From assembly GCA_015680685.1 (NCBI GenBank), contig MNCI01007798.1:182593-246592 (forward strand): a DNA stretch of 64,000 bases. Reading direction: 5' to 3'. Numbering within the stretch: the stretch's first letter is position 1; every line of letters begins with the position of its first letter. The position numbers were made by a program, and so were the translations under genes. The notes under the pieces are model-generated. The model worked only from the letters and a program-made list of their open reading frames with translations. It did not search any database and was not told where the DNA came from. Positions 11,657 through 22,958 of the stretch are shown here, piece by piece. The DNA comes from Gnetum montanum (taxonomy: Eukaryota > Streptophyta > Gnetopsida > Gnetales > Gnetaceae).

Positions 11657-13660
11657 TTAATCATGGGGGAGATGGCCATCCATACTAATTATTAAAGTGG
11701 ATCCTTAGTTTTTCTACCTTTTCATTTCAAAATGTTCTATTTTACACTTTGTGTTAGTTTTTAGACTTTTTATTTTACACTTTCTTTATTTTTATACATT
11801 TTTGTTTTACACATAATTATTTTTCCAATTTTTGTTTTACAAAATTATTAGTACATTTTATCTGTCTTGGATATTTTACAATTTCTTCTATATTTTATTT
11901 TATTTTCAGAGAAATTTCTTATTATTTTTCTAATAAAAATGCTTTGTTGCCAATAGGACACATTGATGCTATAGCTGTTTGCTAATGGTGGTTTGTACTT
12001 AATGTGTTTTTTTGCTAATTTCTAGTTTCTATTTTTAAATTTTGATGACTAATGAGTAAGAAAAAGTTTCTTTTTCATGGAATAGGTAGTGAGTCCACAT
12101 CACCCACCTATCCACCAAATCTATGGTTTTCCTAGTTTTGGAAGCATGAGGTCCTTTTTTCATTAATAAAACTTGAACAAACTTTGTGACATTGGTATTT
12201 TCAAAACATGGGAAGGATTTAAAGGTTTGAAAAGGTTGTGAATTTAAGGGGATTCAATACCCTTTATACCTTTCTACTTGCTTGAGTGCAATTGTGGTTT
12301 TCATGGATTTCTTACCATTCTATGTTGACCAATAATAGGAAGTTGAATAAGTCTTTGCATGGTGTGGTTCCCATCCAAAAATCTATAAAAACATAAAATT
12401 CAAAAAAATCAAAAAAGCAAACATGATGGAAATTCAAAGCACATCCCTTAGACAAAATAATGAACTACAAAAACTAGTAATAAGACTATAAATATATGTT
12501 AACCATGCCTAAAGGTCTCCTCTCGCTAAGGTGCTTTCTCCCTTCCTACTTCCTTTTGTTCTCTAATAAGGAATGGTGATTGATCTATGGAAGCATTCTT
12601 GTGTTTCAAGGAAGTGGTTGGGTCCTATAGTGATGAAGTCACTAAAAGTGGTTGATTTTGCTCTAGACTAAGGATGAAGTTTATCTAGTCATTTAACCAT
12701 AGAATCCACAAGGGACTTCATGTGACCACGATTCAGAATTTTATTCCATTCTCTCTCATTCACCAACGCTTTCTATAAATTAGCTCACTACTAGTTGCCC
12801 ATGTTCCTATTCAATTTCTTAGCTTGAAGTGTCAAAATTCTTAACTAGATTCTTCCAAATTTGATCTTTAACTTTTCATCATCATTAATCAACTATGGAA
12901 CCTGTGGACTCCTTGGTTCAGGTTATGCAAAGGAAAAAATGGCATGAGCTTGTTATGGGGAGGATCCACTTCCATATATCTTTGTTGAATTAGTTAAGTT
13001 CCTTATCTTTTGTGTGCCCCATTGATGCATCCAACTATGCACTTCTTAAAGAATTTTTCTCTAAAATTTCATAATCAAAATTTCCATTTTTGTGAACTAT
13101 AAAATCCTCTTCTAATGTTTTCATCATGTTCATAGGTTTTTTGACTCTCCATAGATTCCAAATTCATAAGAAAACTCGTATTTTTCAAGATATTCAAGTG
13201 AAAAAATTTTAGACATAGGCTTCATAAACAGGTCGGGGCAAGGGTCCACCAACGTATAAATAGGTGATAACACTTAGCATTTTTTCATAAATAAAGAGGG
13301 ATCTTTTGAATTTTTTAGAGCCTAGAACCTTCCAAGTGCCATATCTTCCTAATTGTTTCTTTGATTCACTTTGTTCTTTGACCTTCTAGCTACTAGAGGT
13401 AAGCTCTTCATCATGGGGACCACAAACCTTAAGTTTTTGATAAAAAGTTTTTTGAAAAAATTTCTAACTTCCATAAAGGTTTAACAAGAAACCAACATTA
13501 AAAGATCAAATTATGAGAGTTTAACCTTTCCAACAAGCTTTGGTAACATTATAAGTTAAAAATCATCAATTTGACATGGTCTAAACTTATCCTAAAGTGT
13601 AACTACCCAATGAGAAATGTACTTACATGTTGTAAGTTACACATTGAATGCTAATCCTTG
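11657..13660 (+). other. E spacer between pol and the 3' ORF
   Basis: This is AT-rich sequence with no coding frame I can support. T-rich runs (TTTTACACATTTT-like) at 11730-11930 follow pol, as in A at 34040-34240. The stretches around 12160-12450 and 12530-13100 match A 34440-34900 and 34880-35300 and so are a conserved non-coding part of the family. Confidence 0.6.
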
Positions 13661-13667
13661 GTTATGT

Positions 13668-14867
13668 TTTGACTGTAGATAACACCTAATAGAAAACACA
13701 CAGAGGAAGGAGGACTGTCCCAACCAATGGACAAACAACCAAGAATGGGAAGATGTAAAGAACAACCCCATGAGCATGTAGAGATTCATGCCACAAGACC
13801 TCTTCAGGGGGAGTCCAAAGTGGAAACTATTTGATAGATTTTTCAAGAAGTTGCTACAACAAAATAGTCTCACCAAGATAATGCACTTGAACCTAGACTA
13901 AACCTTGAGGTGACATTAATAGAAGCTTGCCTTAGGCAGATCGTAAATAAGAAGGTCTAGAAATCTATAGTTCAAGAATTTAAATTTAGACCTTTCTTGA
14001 AGTTCACACATCTAGAAGTTAATACTCAATTGTAGAACTATCCCATGTAGTCCACAATCACTTCTAGTAGGGAGTTGCACATTGGAGAGACATACTTGTT
14101 CTGGAATAATTGGCAAGCTAGTTCAATGGTGAAAATCAAGAACATCTCAGTGTTCTACTTAGTGAAAGCCATTGTAGAAGTCCTTGGGTTAATAGAAACT
14201 CAAACTTTTTTTGATGAAATCCCCATGCAAGTAGATCCTAGTTTCAAGAAGGAATGCACATAGTGGTGTTATGGAGTCGATCATAAGGAGCTTGATGCAC
14301 TCACCATAGTGGAGCAAGCATGCTTCAAAATTGTGACCTTTCACCTCAATCCAACAATAAGGTCAAGCAAGATCACAACCTTTTTCGCTCATGCATGTGC
14401 TAGTCTAAGTAGTTGATTCCTAGTCAACCTTCCATAGCTAATCTATCTTGAGATAGTGAAGTAGTTTAAAGAAAATGAACTTGAAAGGAAGGCACTCCCC
14501 TTCCCATGCCTCATCAAAAAATTATGCAAGAGAGAAGGCATAACATACTACACAAATGACATCATCCAAGATGCTTTGTTTACTTCTTGGGTAGAGATGA
14601 TGAAGGATAATGTTCTTGCCGAGATCATCCAAGAAAAGAAGCAATGACCACCACCTCCACCACCCAGTCATGAAACAACATCAGAGGCCCGCATTTCCCT
14701 AGAATGCATGTGCATGATCTAAGAGTAGCTCTTGTGTGAGTAAGAGCAACAAATAGGAATGAGTGGTGGTGATCCATCTATGTATCATCCAACAATGAGT
14801 CACCTTAATGAAGTGTCTCAGACCATTAGCTAGATGAAAGGATGTGGTCCAATTTTCCCTACCCAAT
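13668..14867 (+). pseudogene. E extra ORF downstream of pol, first part (env position)
   Basis: One frame stays open apart from stops from about 13668 to the A insertion point. It reads TPNRKHTEEGG at the start, then FKFRPFLKFTHLEVNTQL, IKNISVFYLVKAIVEVLGL, FFDEIPMQVDP and a Pro-rich run (PPPPPPSHE) near 14648. About a dozen stops, mostly TAG at likely Gln codons, interrupt it. I do not recognise the family. Athila elements carry an env-like ORF here, but no clear signal peptide or transmembrane anchor is visible. The sequence before it (TTTTGACTGTAG) could be a splice acceptor. It resumes at 46101. Confidence 0.55.
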
Positions 14868-15713
14868 TGATGAACCACCATTTGTGTTGGCCATAACATC
14901 AGGTACATGATGTCAAGGTCATGACATCATGTACACGACATTAGGGCCTAGATTTGATGTAAATGTATATTCCCCATGTCTATAAATACCATGCTTAGGC
15001 TTCCATTTGGAGCCAGTTTTGGATCATTCTTAGTTAGAGTAGTGAAGCTTGTATAGTTTATTTTTCTTAGAGTTAGAATATTTTCTAAGTGCCTATAGGG
15101 GTGTTAAGTATGCATGGTTCTTTGTTTGAGCACTAATGTACTTGAGTGCAGTTGTGTGATAGAAATAAAATAAACTGTTTTGACAATCCTTGCAGCACTG
15201 AAAATACCTTAATATTTTCTTTAATGCATTCTACTTTCTTGTTCTTTACTTTAATACATTTTATTATGCAATTTATTTTTAGTAATTAATGAACACAAGC
15301 ATAACCACTTTGAGCATTCATATAGTACTTGGTAACCTAGCAACACTTAATGTTTGATAGCCCAATAGTGCTATATGTGTTTAGGATGTGTCTAGGAAAG
15401 TGGAATGGTTACTTGTGTTAAGCTAGCTATGAAATAGACATTATTTTCAATCTACTCTATCGTTTATTTTTTTGTAGGAAATTACATCCATAAAACATAA
15501 AATGTTAAAAATTCATATACCTCAATTACATTTAAACCATACCCTTGAGCCTCACAAATGTAGTTGGAAAGACAACAAACATTCTCAATGCCATTTCATT
15601 TCCTAAAGGAACTAGTGTATGAGATGACTATAGGTCCACAGAATTCAATCTGATCTTTTGTAACACCTTAGTGATTCGTATGGTTGGGCATAGGGGTACC
15701 TTGCTGCTCATCA
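14868..15713 (+). mobile_element. 5' LTR of element A
   Basis: It starts TGATGAACCACC and ends CTGCTCATCA, 846 bp. It aligns with 45207-46095, for example GGCTTCCATTTGGAG, TTTATTTTTCT, GACAATCCTTGCA and CATAGGGGTACCTTG. A TATA box (TATAAATA) is at about 14981. Near the start are repeated CATGATGTCA and CATGACATCA motifs, comparable in position to the GATATC array of solo LTR H. Confidence 0.92.
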
Positions 15714-15733
15714 TTGGCACCATTACCAGGCAC
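15714..15733 (+). other. Primer binding site of A, tRNA-Asp type with CpG sites lost
   Basis: TTGGCACCATTACCAGGCAC directly follows the LTR. It equals the plant tRNA-Asp site TTGGCGCCGTTGCCGGGGAC except that the G of CpG is A at nearly every difference, as expected from deamination of methylated CpG. Confidence 0.8.
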
Positions 15734-15872
15734 CTTTTTTTTGTTTTGTGCACTATCTAGGATCTAGTGAAAGTATTTAAATTTCTGGATTGAACTTGAG
15801 AATATATCTTGTTTTACAATTACTATATCAAATTCCTAGAGCACACTATGATTTTTCTTTTGCTAATCGACA

Positions 15873-17012
15873 ATGTCTTCTTCTCACAGGAGCACTTCTC
15901 TACCCAAACTTGATAATTCTCAGCCATCAAAGCCTCAATAGTACTGAATTATATATACTCATTTTGATGCATATGTGTCAAAATTCATGTTCATCTTACA
16001 CCAAAATGAAAAGGTATGGTGGTGTGACATGGAGGGAAACATTGTTTTGTTGCCCAATTGTGCTGCTCCTGCAATGCTCTATCAAATGCTTGCATGACAT
16101 GGTCTTCAAGACCACAATGGGGAATATATCATGGAAGATGTCAACACTAGGGATTATCAACCCACTAAAGCACAATGCCTACAATATCAGTAGCTAGAGT
16201 AGTGCTATGAACTTTTGAAGGGAAAAGGACTTAACGATTCTTCATTCTTGTTGTACCAACAAGCTAGTGGGGATCTTCCACTTAATGATGCTCCTCTCTA
16301 TAACTTTTATGATGAAGGTCGAAACTAGAATCTACACTCCATAGTTCATAATCCTAATTCTAGTAATAAGGGATCTAACAACAAAGTAGGATCTGGAGGG
16401 GCAAGTTAAGACAAGGATGCCGACAAGAAGTATGATCATGATCACCCAAGAGGTAGTAACAGGTATTTTGATGGTGCTAGTTCTCCTTCCTCTTTTCCTT
16501 TATCATCATTTTATTCTTCTAGCTTCAACTATGACCATAGAAGGTAAGATCATGATGGAAGTGATTGAAATGAATGAAACAATGGACATGACCAAAATGA
16601 CCAAAGTGACCATCGAGGCAAGAAAGATCAAGGACGTAGACATTCAAGAGAACCACATTGCCATGAATGAATTGCTAGTAGAGGGCATTTTAGGCACCAT
16701 GATCAAGGCCTCAATGAGCCTATGTTTGGTACTTGAAGTATGCTTAACATCATAGAGGTAGTTAGAATTCCAACAAGGCTTGTGAAAGATAGTCAGATCA
16801 AATGGTTAGACATGAACAATATTCCTTGATTTGAAGGAGGATATAACTTTGACCTACAGAATCATTTTCAAGCTTTTCAAGATGCATGTGCCTTGCAAAA
16901 CATAGAGAAAAAATGTTAGAAACTAAAGTTGTTTCCTAGGATAGTCATTAAAGAAGTAGAGAACTGGTATCAGTCCTTAGAATCGAAATCTATCAAAATA
17001 TGGAGTACCATG
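15873..17012 (+). pseudogene. A gag, N-terminal part
   Basis: One frame runs from the ATG at 15873 to the B insertion point with no frameshift but 14 stop codons (TAG, TAA, TGA), nearly all at places where a Gln, Trp or Arg codon would become a stop by one transition. Readable parts are MSSSHRSTSLPKLDN, VWWCDMEGNIVLLPN, a His/Asp/Ser-rich middle, and the gag domain starting VVRIPTRLVKDS with FEGGYNFDL, LKLFPRIV and ENWYQSLESKSIKIWSTM, which matches Athila gag. The reading frame continues in phase after B at 29399. Confidence 0.85.
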
Positions 17013-17552
17013 TGTTGGCACATTTTCAGCCACTACATGGAGCAGGAGTTTCTATTTACTTAAGAAGAATAAAAATGAAATGGGTGCTGGAATTCGGATA
17101 AGTTTCATGGAGATAAAACACATATTTAATTTAACCCTACATTAGGCAAAGAATGTAATATCTCAGCATATTACATTTAACCAAACTTAGACTGGTTCAG
17201 TAACGGTGGTAGACATAGAACATACAGGGCCTAGTCACATAAATATATCAAGCATGAAATGATGTTGGTCCTGCTTTTATAGAAGCCAAGAACAGGGAAA
17301 ATGGGTTCTGTGTTAAGAAGAAACAGTTACTGAATACTTGCAGAAATAGGGTTAAACACAAAAAAGAAAAACGCAGTATCAATGGCAACAAAAATGCAGT
17401 GATGCTTGCTGCTAAAATTTACTAAGAAAACGCCAGAAATCACTCCATATTCTACTTGGAATTTTGCCAAACACTTGCCATGGAGGGTTTCTTTGTTCTG
17501 TTTCCGCAGTAAGCTTAATTTCCTGGCCAAAGACTACAGAAAATGAATGAAG

Positions 17553-18230
17553 NNNNNNNNNNNNNNNNNNNNNNNNNNNNNNNNNNNNNNNNNNNNNNNN
17601 NNNNNNNNNNNNNNNNNNNNNNNNNNNNNNNNNNNNNNNNNNNNNNNNNNNNNNNNNNNNNNNNNNNNNNNNNNNNNNNNNNNNNNNNNNNNNNNNNNNN
17701 NNNNNNNNNNNNNNNNNNNNNNNNNNNNNNNNNNNNNNNNNNNNNNNNNNNNNNNNNNNNNNNNNNNNNNNNNNNNNNNNNNNNNNNNNNNNNNNNNNNN
17801 NNNNNNNNNNNNNNNNNNNNNNNNNNNNNNNNNNNNNNNNNNNNNNNNNNNNNNNNNNNNNNNNNNNNNNNNNNNNNNNNNNNNNNNNNNNNNNNNNNNN
17901 NNNNNNNNNNNNNNNNNNNNNNNNNNNNNNNNNNNNNNNNNNNNNNNNNNNNNNNNNNNNNNNNNNNNNNNNNNNNNNNNNNNNNNNNNNNNNNNNNNNN
18001 NNNNNNNNNNNNNNNNNNNNNNNNNNNNNNNNNNNNNNNNNNNNNNNNNNNNNNNNNNNNNNNNNNNNNNNNNNNNNNNNNNNNNNNNNNNNNNNNNNNN
18101 NNNNNNNNNNNNNNNNNNNNNNNNNNNNNNNNNNNNNNNNNNNNNNNNNNNNNNNNNNNNNNNNNNNNNNNNNNNNNNNNNNNNNNNNNNNNNNNNNNNN
18201 NNNNNNNNNNNNNNNNNNNNNNNNNNNNNN
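17553..18230. other. Assembly gap (678 N)
   Basis: A run of N inside the 5' LTR of B. The missing part corresponds to 26992-27919 of the 3' LTR, which includes the GC-rich island. All open frames crossing it are artefacts of N translation. Confidence 0.99.
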
Positions 18231-18440
18231 TTTTCAGATTGCCAAGGCCACTTGTCAACTACCTTATCTCTTTTTTGGTGGCAACCACCCAAGATATTTT
18301 GTAACTTACCTAACTTTTTGGGCAAGTAACCTCCTAACTTGTTGGGCAAGTAACCTCCTAATTGGTTGGTCAAGTTAGGGTCAAGAGAGAGACACTTAGA
18401 TATTTTTAACTTTGTAACTTCCCTACCTACCTTTGAACCC

Positions 18441-18447
18441 TATAAAA
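18441..18447 (+). promoter_or_regulatory. TATA box of the B 5' LTR
   Basis: TATAAAA follows CTTTGAACCC and is repeated in the 3' LTR at 28107-28113. It is the likely core promoter for the genomic RNA, with R-U5 downstream. Confidence 0.6.
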
Positions 18448-19751
18448 AGACTTCAAGGGTCAAGAAGAAGGGGAAATCAAGGGGGATTAAGAGGAATCAA
18501 TTTGGATTAAGAGGATCAAAAATTTGGATTGGGAGGATTTTGAGGAAGGACTTCTCACATCACACTTGGGCTCTTGGAGACACTTTGAGTCTTGGGAGAA
18601 GAGCATTTGTAAAGAAGAAAGCATGAACGATTGCTTGCAAGATGGCTTGCTAGAATAAAGATTTCAGCCTCTTTGTCATGGTCCTGTGAGTTCTGCATTT
18701 CATTTTTTTTTGTTTAAATTGCTTAGCTAGTGGCTTAGATAGTATCATCCTTGGCAAGTAATTTTGGGATTTTTAGATTGCTCTTATTGTTCTTGTTGCC
18801 CGATAGAAATTTCTGTTAAAATTTTGCCATAGAAGCGCTAGTGAATAAAAGACTTAAGATCATTTTAGTAGTAAATTTCATTATTGTGCAATGTTTGGGA
18901 ACTGCTATTGGGTTGTTGGATGAGAGCCTCTATTTGTAGTCACACCGTGGAACAATTTAGTAGCCAAAAGGGTTCAGAAAATCTTTGGTATTTTGATGGG
19001 ACCAGAATAGCTTCTTTATCTTTAAAGTGATTTTCCATGTTATTTCAATCAGAAATTGTCAAGTCTTTTAAAGGTTCTGTTTGAATGCAATCGTTGGCAT
19101 CTATTGTCTAGTCAAAGTGGAGTCTCGTACGTGGTAGTTTACACAACGATTTTTGGTAGCACAATAGGATTGTCTTGAAGATATTGCTTGGTTGAGCCTT
19201 GGAGGATTGAACGATTCGTAGATATTGAATTTGGAATAGCTTTATTGTGAAGTGTTTACTCGTGTCATTTTACCTTGTTTAAATATTTGAGGTCCACACA
19301 AATCTGCTTTCTTTTCTTTTCTGCTTATTTCCATCAAATCTTGCTCTATTTCTAGTTTTCTTGTGGAACTATCTCTTTCTCTGCGGAAAATTAGGAGTAG
19401 ATTGCAGAATTGTGCTCAAATGTTTTTGCAAAATTTTATTTGTTACAAGCAGGTATTATAGGGACCACGTAGACTAGGCAGTTGAACAAAATAGGAAACT
19501 TTTAACAACTCACAGTACTTGACAAAGTTGGCTGAATCTCTTTAAAGTAAGTCATTTATAGTTTACACGCAACGCAATCATTACATTTCTCACAACCGCA
19601 CGCTGCAACAGCACACACACATACTCACATTAACTACTAAGTTATTTGGAGGTATCTGGGCCTTGGTGTTGCCAGAGACCAGCAGGCACCTAAATCCTAT
19701 TCGAGGACACTCGTTGGCGGTCGTGTCCCAAACGGTTGCCAACAGTTCTTT

Positions 19752-19770
19752 TGGCGCTAGAAGGAGGGCT
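19752..19770 (+). other. Primer binding site of B
   Basis: TGGCGCTAGAAGGAGGGCT begins 7 bases after the LTR end. Element C has nearly the same sequence after its LTR at 36954, so both probably use the same tRNA. I cannot name that tRNA with confidence. Confidence 0.65.
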
Positions 19771-19862
19771 GAAAATCAAGCCTCTAGGTTCATAAGCCTT
19801 ATACGTTTAGTACATCAACAATTATTTATAAGGCTTAAGAAATTAGATACTATTTTTAGTTC

Positions 19863-21905
19863 ATGACCAAGAAATTTCATACTTTGGAAAGTTTCAGAGT
19901 TTCAAAGGATATTCTAGATTCTAAGACTGATTCTTCATCGGAAGAGGAAGAAAAGAAAGTTTTTGAATTGGGAACAAGTAGTGGAGTGAAAACTAGAAGA
20001 TCAAAAAGATCACCCATTATATCTGGTTTATCAATTCGTAAGAGAAGATCTAGAAAGTCTAAGAGTTCAACATTTCAAAGGAATAGGATGGCAAATCCTT
20101 GGCAAAGAGTTACACCATTAGGATTTCAAAATTACAATGATATTCCTAAGGTAGTTTACAAATATTTCCCTGGGCCTTTTATTCCTAGAAAAGCTTATTT
20201 AACTGAACAATATATTCACATGTTTGAGTTAGCTTTAGCTCATGCAAATATTCAACATGAAGATCAAGCTTGTAGGTTGTTTGTATCAAATCTAAAGGAT
20301 ATGGCTCAGATTTGGTATTCAAACTTACCAAGCAATAGTATTACAAGTTGGGATGATATAAAGAATCTTTTCTTGGCCCAGTTTGGTAATCAGTTAGATC
20401 AACAACAACTATACTGTGGGCTGATACAAGCTAAGCAAGGAGCTAAAGAGTCTATTAGAGATTTCAATATTAAGTTTCAACGAATTTGTGGACTCTTTCA
20501 AAGGCAATATAGGCCATCAGAAGAAATGCTTAAGGAAACTTACCTTAAGGCTATCAACCCCAACATTTCAATTTGGTTAAGGAGAACTCCAAACTTAACT
20601 ATGCTAAATGACTACTTTAGTGAAGCCATACAGTTAGAAAAACAGTTGAACTTGAATCTTGAAGAGAACGTCGCAATTCAAAAAAGAGAAGAAAGATTTA
20701 TGATCCCTATGCAAGATTTAGCTCAAATTATAGCTTTACCAGGTCCATCTCATGTTAAGATAGAGCAAGAGCATGAAAGAGTGGGATTTGAAAAAGGTCA
20801 ATTAATGAGAGATATGTCTAACAAAATAGTGAAGCGTGAGAAAGCATTGGCAAGAGTAAATATCAAGGAAGAAAGGAAAAGTAGAAAGCATAAACATCAA
20901 GACACTAAGTTAGCAGAAGATGAGGATGAAAGTGATCTTAATATGTCTAACTTTCTTGATATTGAATCTGATAGTGAGTTATCTAGTGTTCACTATGTAA
21001 GTAAATCTTCTAGCAATGAATCTAGTGATCCTTCTTCTCTATCAAGTTCTGAAGAAGATATGTCTTCAGATGAAGAGTGCAATAACAATGAAGAAAATGG
21101 ATATAGTCTTCGATCAAAAGAAAGACTAACTACTTCTAGACCCCCAAATGTTATTACTGATCCATCTACTAAGAAAAGAGCTTTTGAGCCAAGTAGGAAG
21201 GATAAGGATAAAGGTAAAGACAATCAAGTGGAGCAAAGCACTCCAAATCAGTCTTTTAATAAATGGATAAAGAGATCAAGCTTCATTGGTGATGGAGAAT
21301 ATGATTTGATTGAAGACCTTAAACATGTCAAAGCCAATATTAGCCTCTATCAGTTGCTTCAAATAGGAGATCAGCAAAGAAAGGCTTTAGAGTTCATTAA
21401 AGGCAAAAGGAGAGTTAGAGAATCAGAGTTAGGCTATGTGTCTAGTAATGATGAGAAATTGAAGACTTCACATGATAAGGAAGCTCCTCCTTTCCTTTTG
21501 ACAATGAAATTAAAGGATAAATTCTTACACAATTGTTTGATTGATTCTGGAGCTACATCTACTATAATGCCATTATCTATATGTAAGAAACTTGGTTTGA
21601 TTCCTGAAAAATCAAATAGAAAGATTGTTCAAGTGGATAAAAGTAGAGTGAAGATTGTGGGTCAATTACCAAATGTTCTATTGGAAATTGCTTCTGAACC
21701 CCGCATTAGAAGTAGAGTAACTATTCAAGTGGCAGATATACCAGATTCACATAGTCTCTTATTGAGTAGAAGTTGGAGCAAGAATTTCTCAGGTTACATA
21801 TCAACAGATTATTCTCACATGTGGTTACCTTGGAAAGGAGAACCAAATCAGATATACATCTATAGCGAACCTTTGATGATAGATAATATTACTTCAAATG
21901 GATGA
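19863..21905 (+). CDS. B gag-protease part of the polyprotein
   Basis: 680 codons. The N-terminus has an acidic Ser/Glu run and a basic stretch (KTRRSKRS, IRKRRSRKSK). The gag domain follows at about residues 75-270 (PWQRVTPLGF, ACRLFVSNLKDMAQIWYSNL, SWDDIKNLFLAQFG). The middle is charged and Ser-rich. YDLIEDLKHVKANISLYQLL near residue 480 is the conserved segment that Tat/Ogre elements carry before protease. The protease has DSGA at residue 561 (21543). There is no CCHC zinc knuckle. The TGA at 21903 and a TAA at 21918 are in the same frame as the downstream RNase H, so this was one long gag-pol frame and the stops look secondary. Confidence 0.88.
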   Translation: MTKKFHTLESFRVSKDILDSKTDSSSEEEEKKVFELGTSSGVKTRRSKRSPIISGLSIRKRRSRKSKSSTFQRNRMANPWQRVTPLGFQNYNDIPKVVYKYFPGPFIPRKAYLTEQYIHMFELALAHANIQHEDQACRLFVSNLKDMAQIWYSNLPSNSITSWDDIKNLFLAQFGNQLDQQQLYCGLIQAKQGAKESIRDFNIKFQRICGLFQRQYRPSEEMLKETYLKAINPNISIWLRRTPNLTMLNDYFSEAIQLEKQLNLNLEENVAIQKREERFMIPMQDLAQIIALPGPSHVKIEQEHERVGFEKGQLMRDMSNKIVKREKALARVNIKEERKSRKHKHQDTKLAEDEDESDLNMSNFLDIESDSELSSVHYVSKSSSNESSDPSSLSSSEEDMSSDEECNNNEENGYSLRSKERLTTSRPPNVITDPSTKKRAFEPSRKDKDKGKDNQVEQSTPNQSFNKWIKRSSFIGDGEYDLIEDLKHVKANISLYQLLQIGDQQRKALEFIKGKRRVRESELGYVSSNDEKLKTSHDKEAPPFLLTMKLKDKFLHNCLIDSGATSTIMPLSICKKLGLIPEKSNRKIVQVDKSRVKIVGQLPNVLLEIASEPRIRSRVTIQVADIPDSHSLLLSRSWSKNFSGYISTDYSHMWLPWKGEPNQIYIYSEPLMIDNITSNG

Positions 21906-21920
21906 AGTAAAATGGCTTAA

Positions 21921-22955
21921 AAAGGAGGTGTTGAAAACAAAATTTGCACACTCCAAGAAAGCTATAGTCCTGAAAAAGAACAATCAAAGCAAGAAGATAA
22001 ATGGGAGTTATACTTTGATGGTTCATGTAATTCAAAAGGTGTAGGAGTTGGAATAGTTGTATTTAAGAATGGTACACCTGAAATTCTCAAGGCAATTCAT
22101 TTATCTTTCCCTTGTACTAACAACAAGGCTGAGTATGAAGCTTTATGCATTGGTATGAGAATAGCTCTAGACAAAAAGATCAAAGAAATCACTATAAAAG
22201 GAGACTCAAGATTAGTCTGTGAACAAGTAAAAGGTAACTGTGTTGTAAAGAGCTCATTCTTAAGACCTTATAAGCAACTTTCTTGTAAGATGTTAGACCA
22301 GTTTCAATATTGCCAAATAGAGCATGTAAATAGAGCAGAGAATCTTATGGCAGACTATTTGGCAAAAGCAGCTTCAACATTGGATATGCAAATATTAGAA
22401 GGTTACAAAGATGTCATGATTGAAGAAGAACATCAGCCATCCGTACCAGATAATATAAGGCATTTACAAGTATTTGAAGATGATGATCAAGTACTAAGAT
22501 TTATGAAAAATAAACAAGAATTTGAGGGTCAAGTAATACCCGAAACGTCTTCAAATTCAAAAGCTAATTTCATTCCAAAGAGGATGATTGATTTAGAACA
22601 TGAGTTCAAGAAAAATTTACTTACTAGAAAGGACATACAAAAACCAAGTAGTCAAGCTTTTGTGGCAGTGAATTTTGGATTAAACAATGCACCGAAGATG
22701 TTAAATGTTACAAAGGAAAGAGATTCAAATTTCAAGCAAGATTTGTTAACATGTCTAAGAAATAATTTGGACAATTTTGCTTGGTCCTATGATGATCTTA
22801 AAGCTTTTCGGCAAGATGTGATGACGCATAAGATTCCTTTAATGGAAGGTTGCAAAATAGTTAAGCAAAAACAAAGGAAATTTAATCCATCATTTGAACC
22901 AGCTATGGAAGCCGAAATCAAGAAGTTGTTGCAAGCACAAATCATGTATCTAGTA
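21921..22955 (+). CDS. B archaeal-type RNase H (aRNH) and linker, upstream of RT
   Basis: In the same frame as gag and RT. The RNase H fold has all four acidic residues: YFDGS (Asp at 22017), AEYEAL, GDSRLV and ADYLAKA. This is the type-I, archaeal-like RNase H known as a second RNase H in Tat/Ogre elements. In the layout I know it lies after the gypsy RNase H; here it lies between protease and RT. A linker of about 190 residues follows and runs into RT (FNPSFEPAMEAEIKKLLQAQ). The frame is bounded by TAA 21918-21920 and TGA 22956-22958, both consistent with single transitions. An ATG exists only at 22155, inside the domain, so separate translation is unlikely. Confidence 0.85.
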
Positions 22956-22958
22956 TGA

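Larger units (their letters stand above)
17013..19744 (+). mobile_element. 5' LTR of element B
   Basis: It starts TGTTGGCACATTTTCAGCC and ends GGTTGCCAACA, so the ends form an 8-base inverted repeat (TGTTGGCA/TGCCAACA). It aligns with 26452-29393 on both sides of the gap at 17553-18230. The 3' LTR has 928 bases where this copy has 678 Ns, so the gap is probably about 250 bases too short, unless this copy carries a deletion. Confidence 0.93.

Noticed and set aside
17515-18373. Long open frames across 17534-18373 on both strands
   Set aside because: They consist of translated N from the assembly gap.
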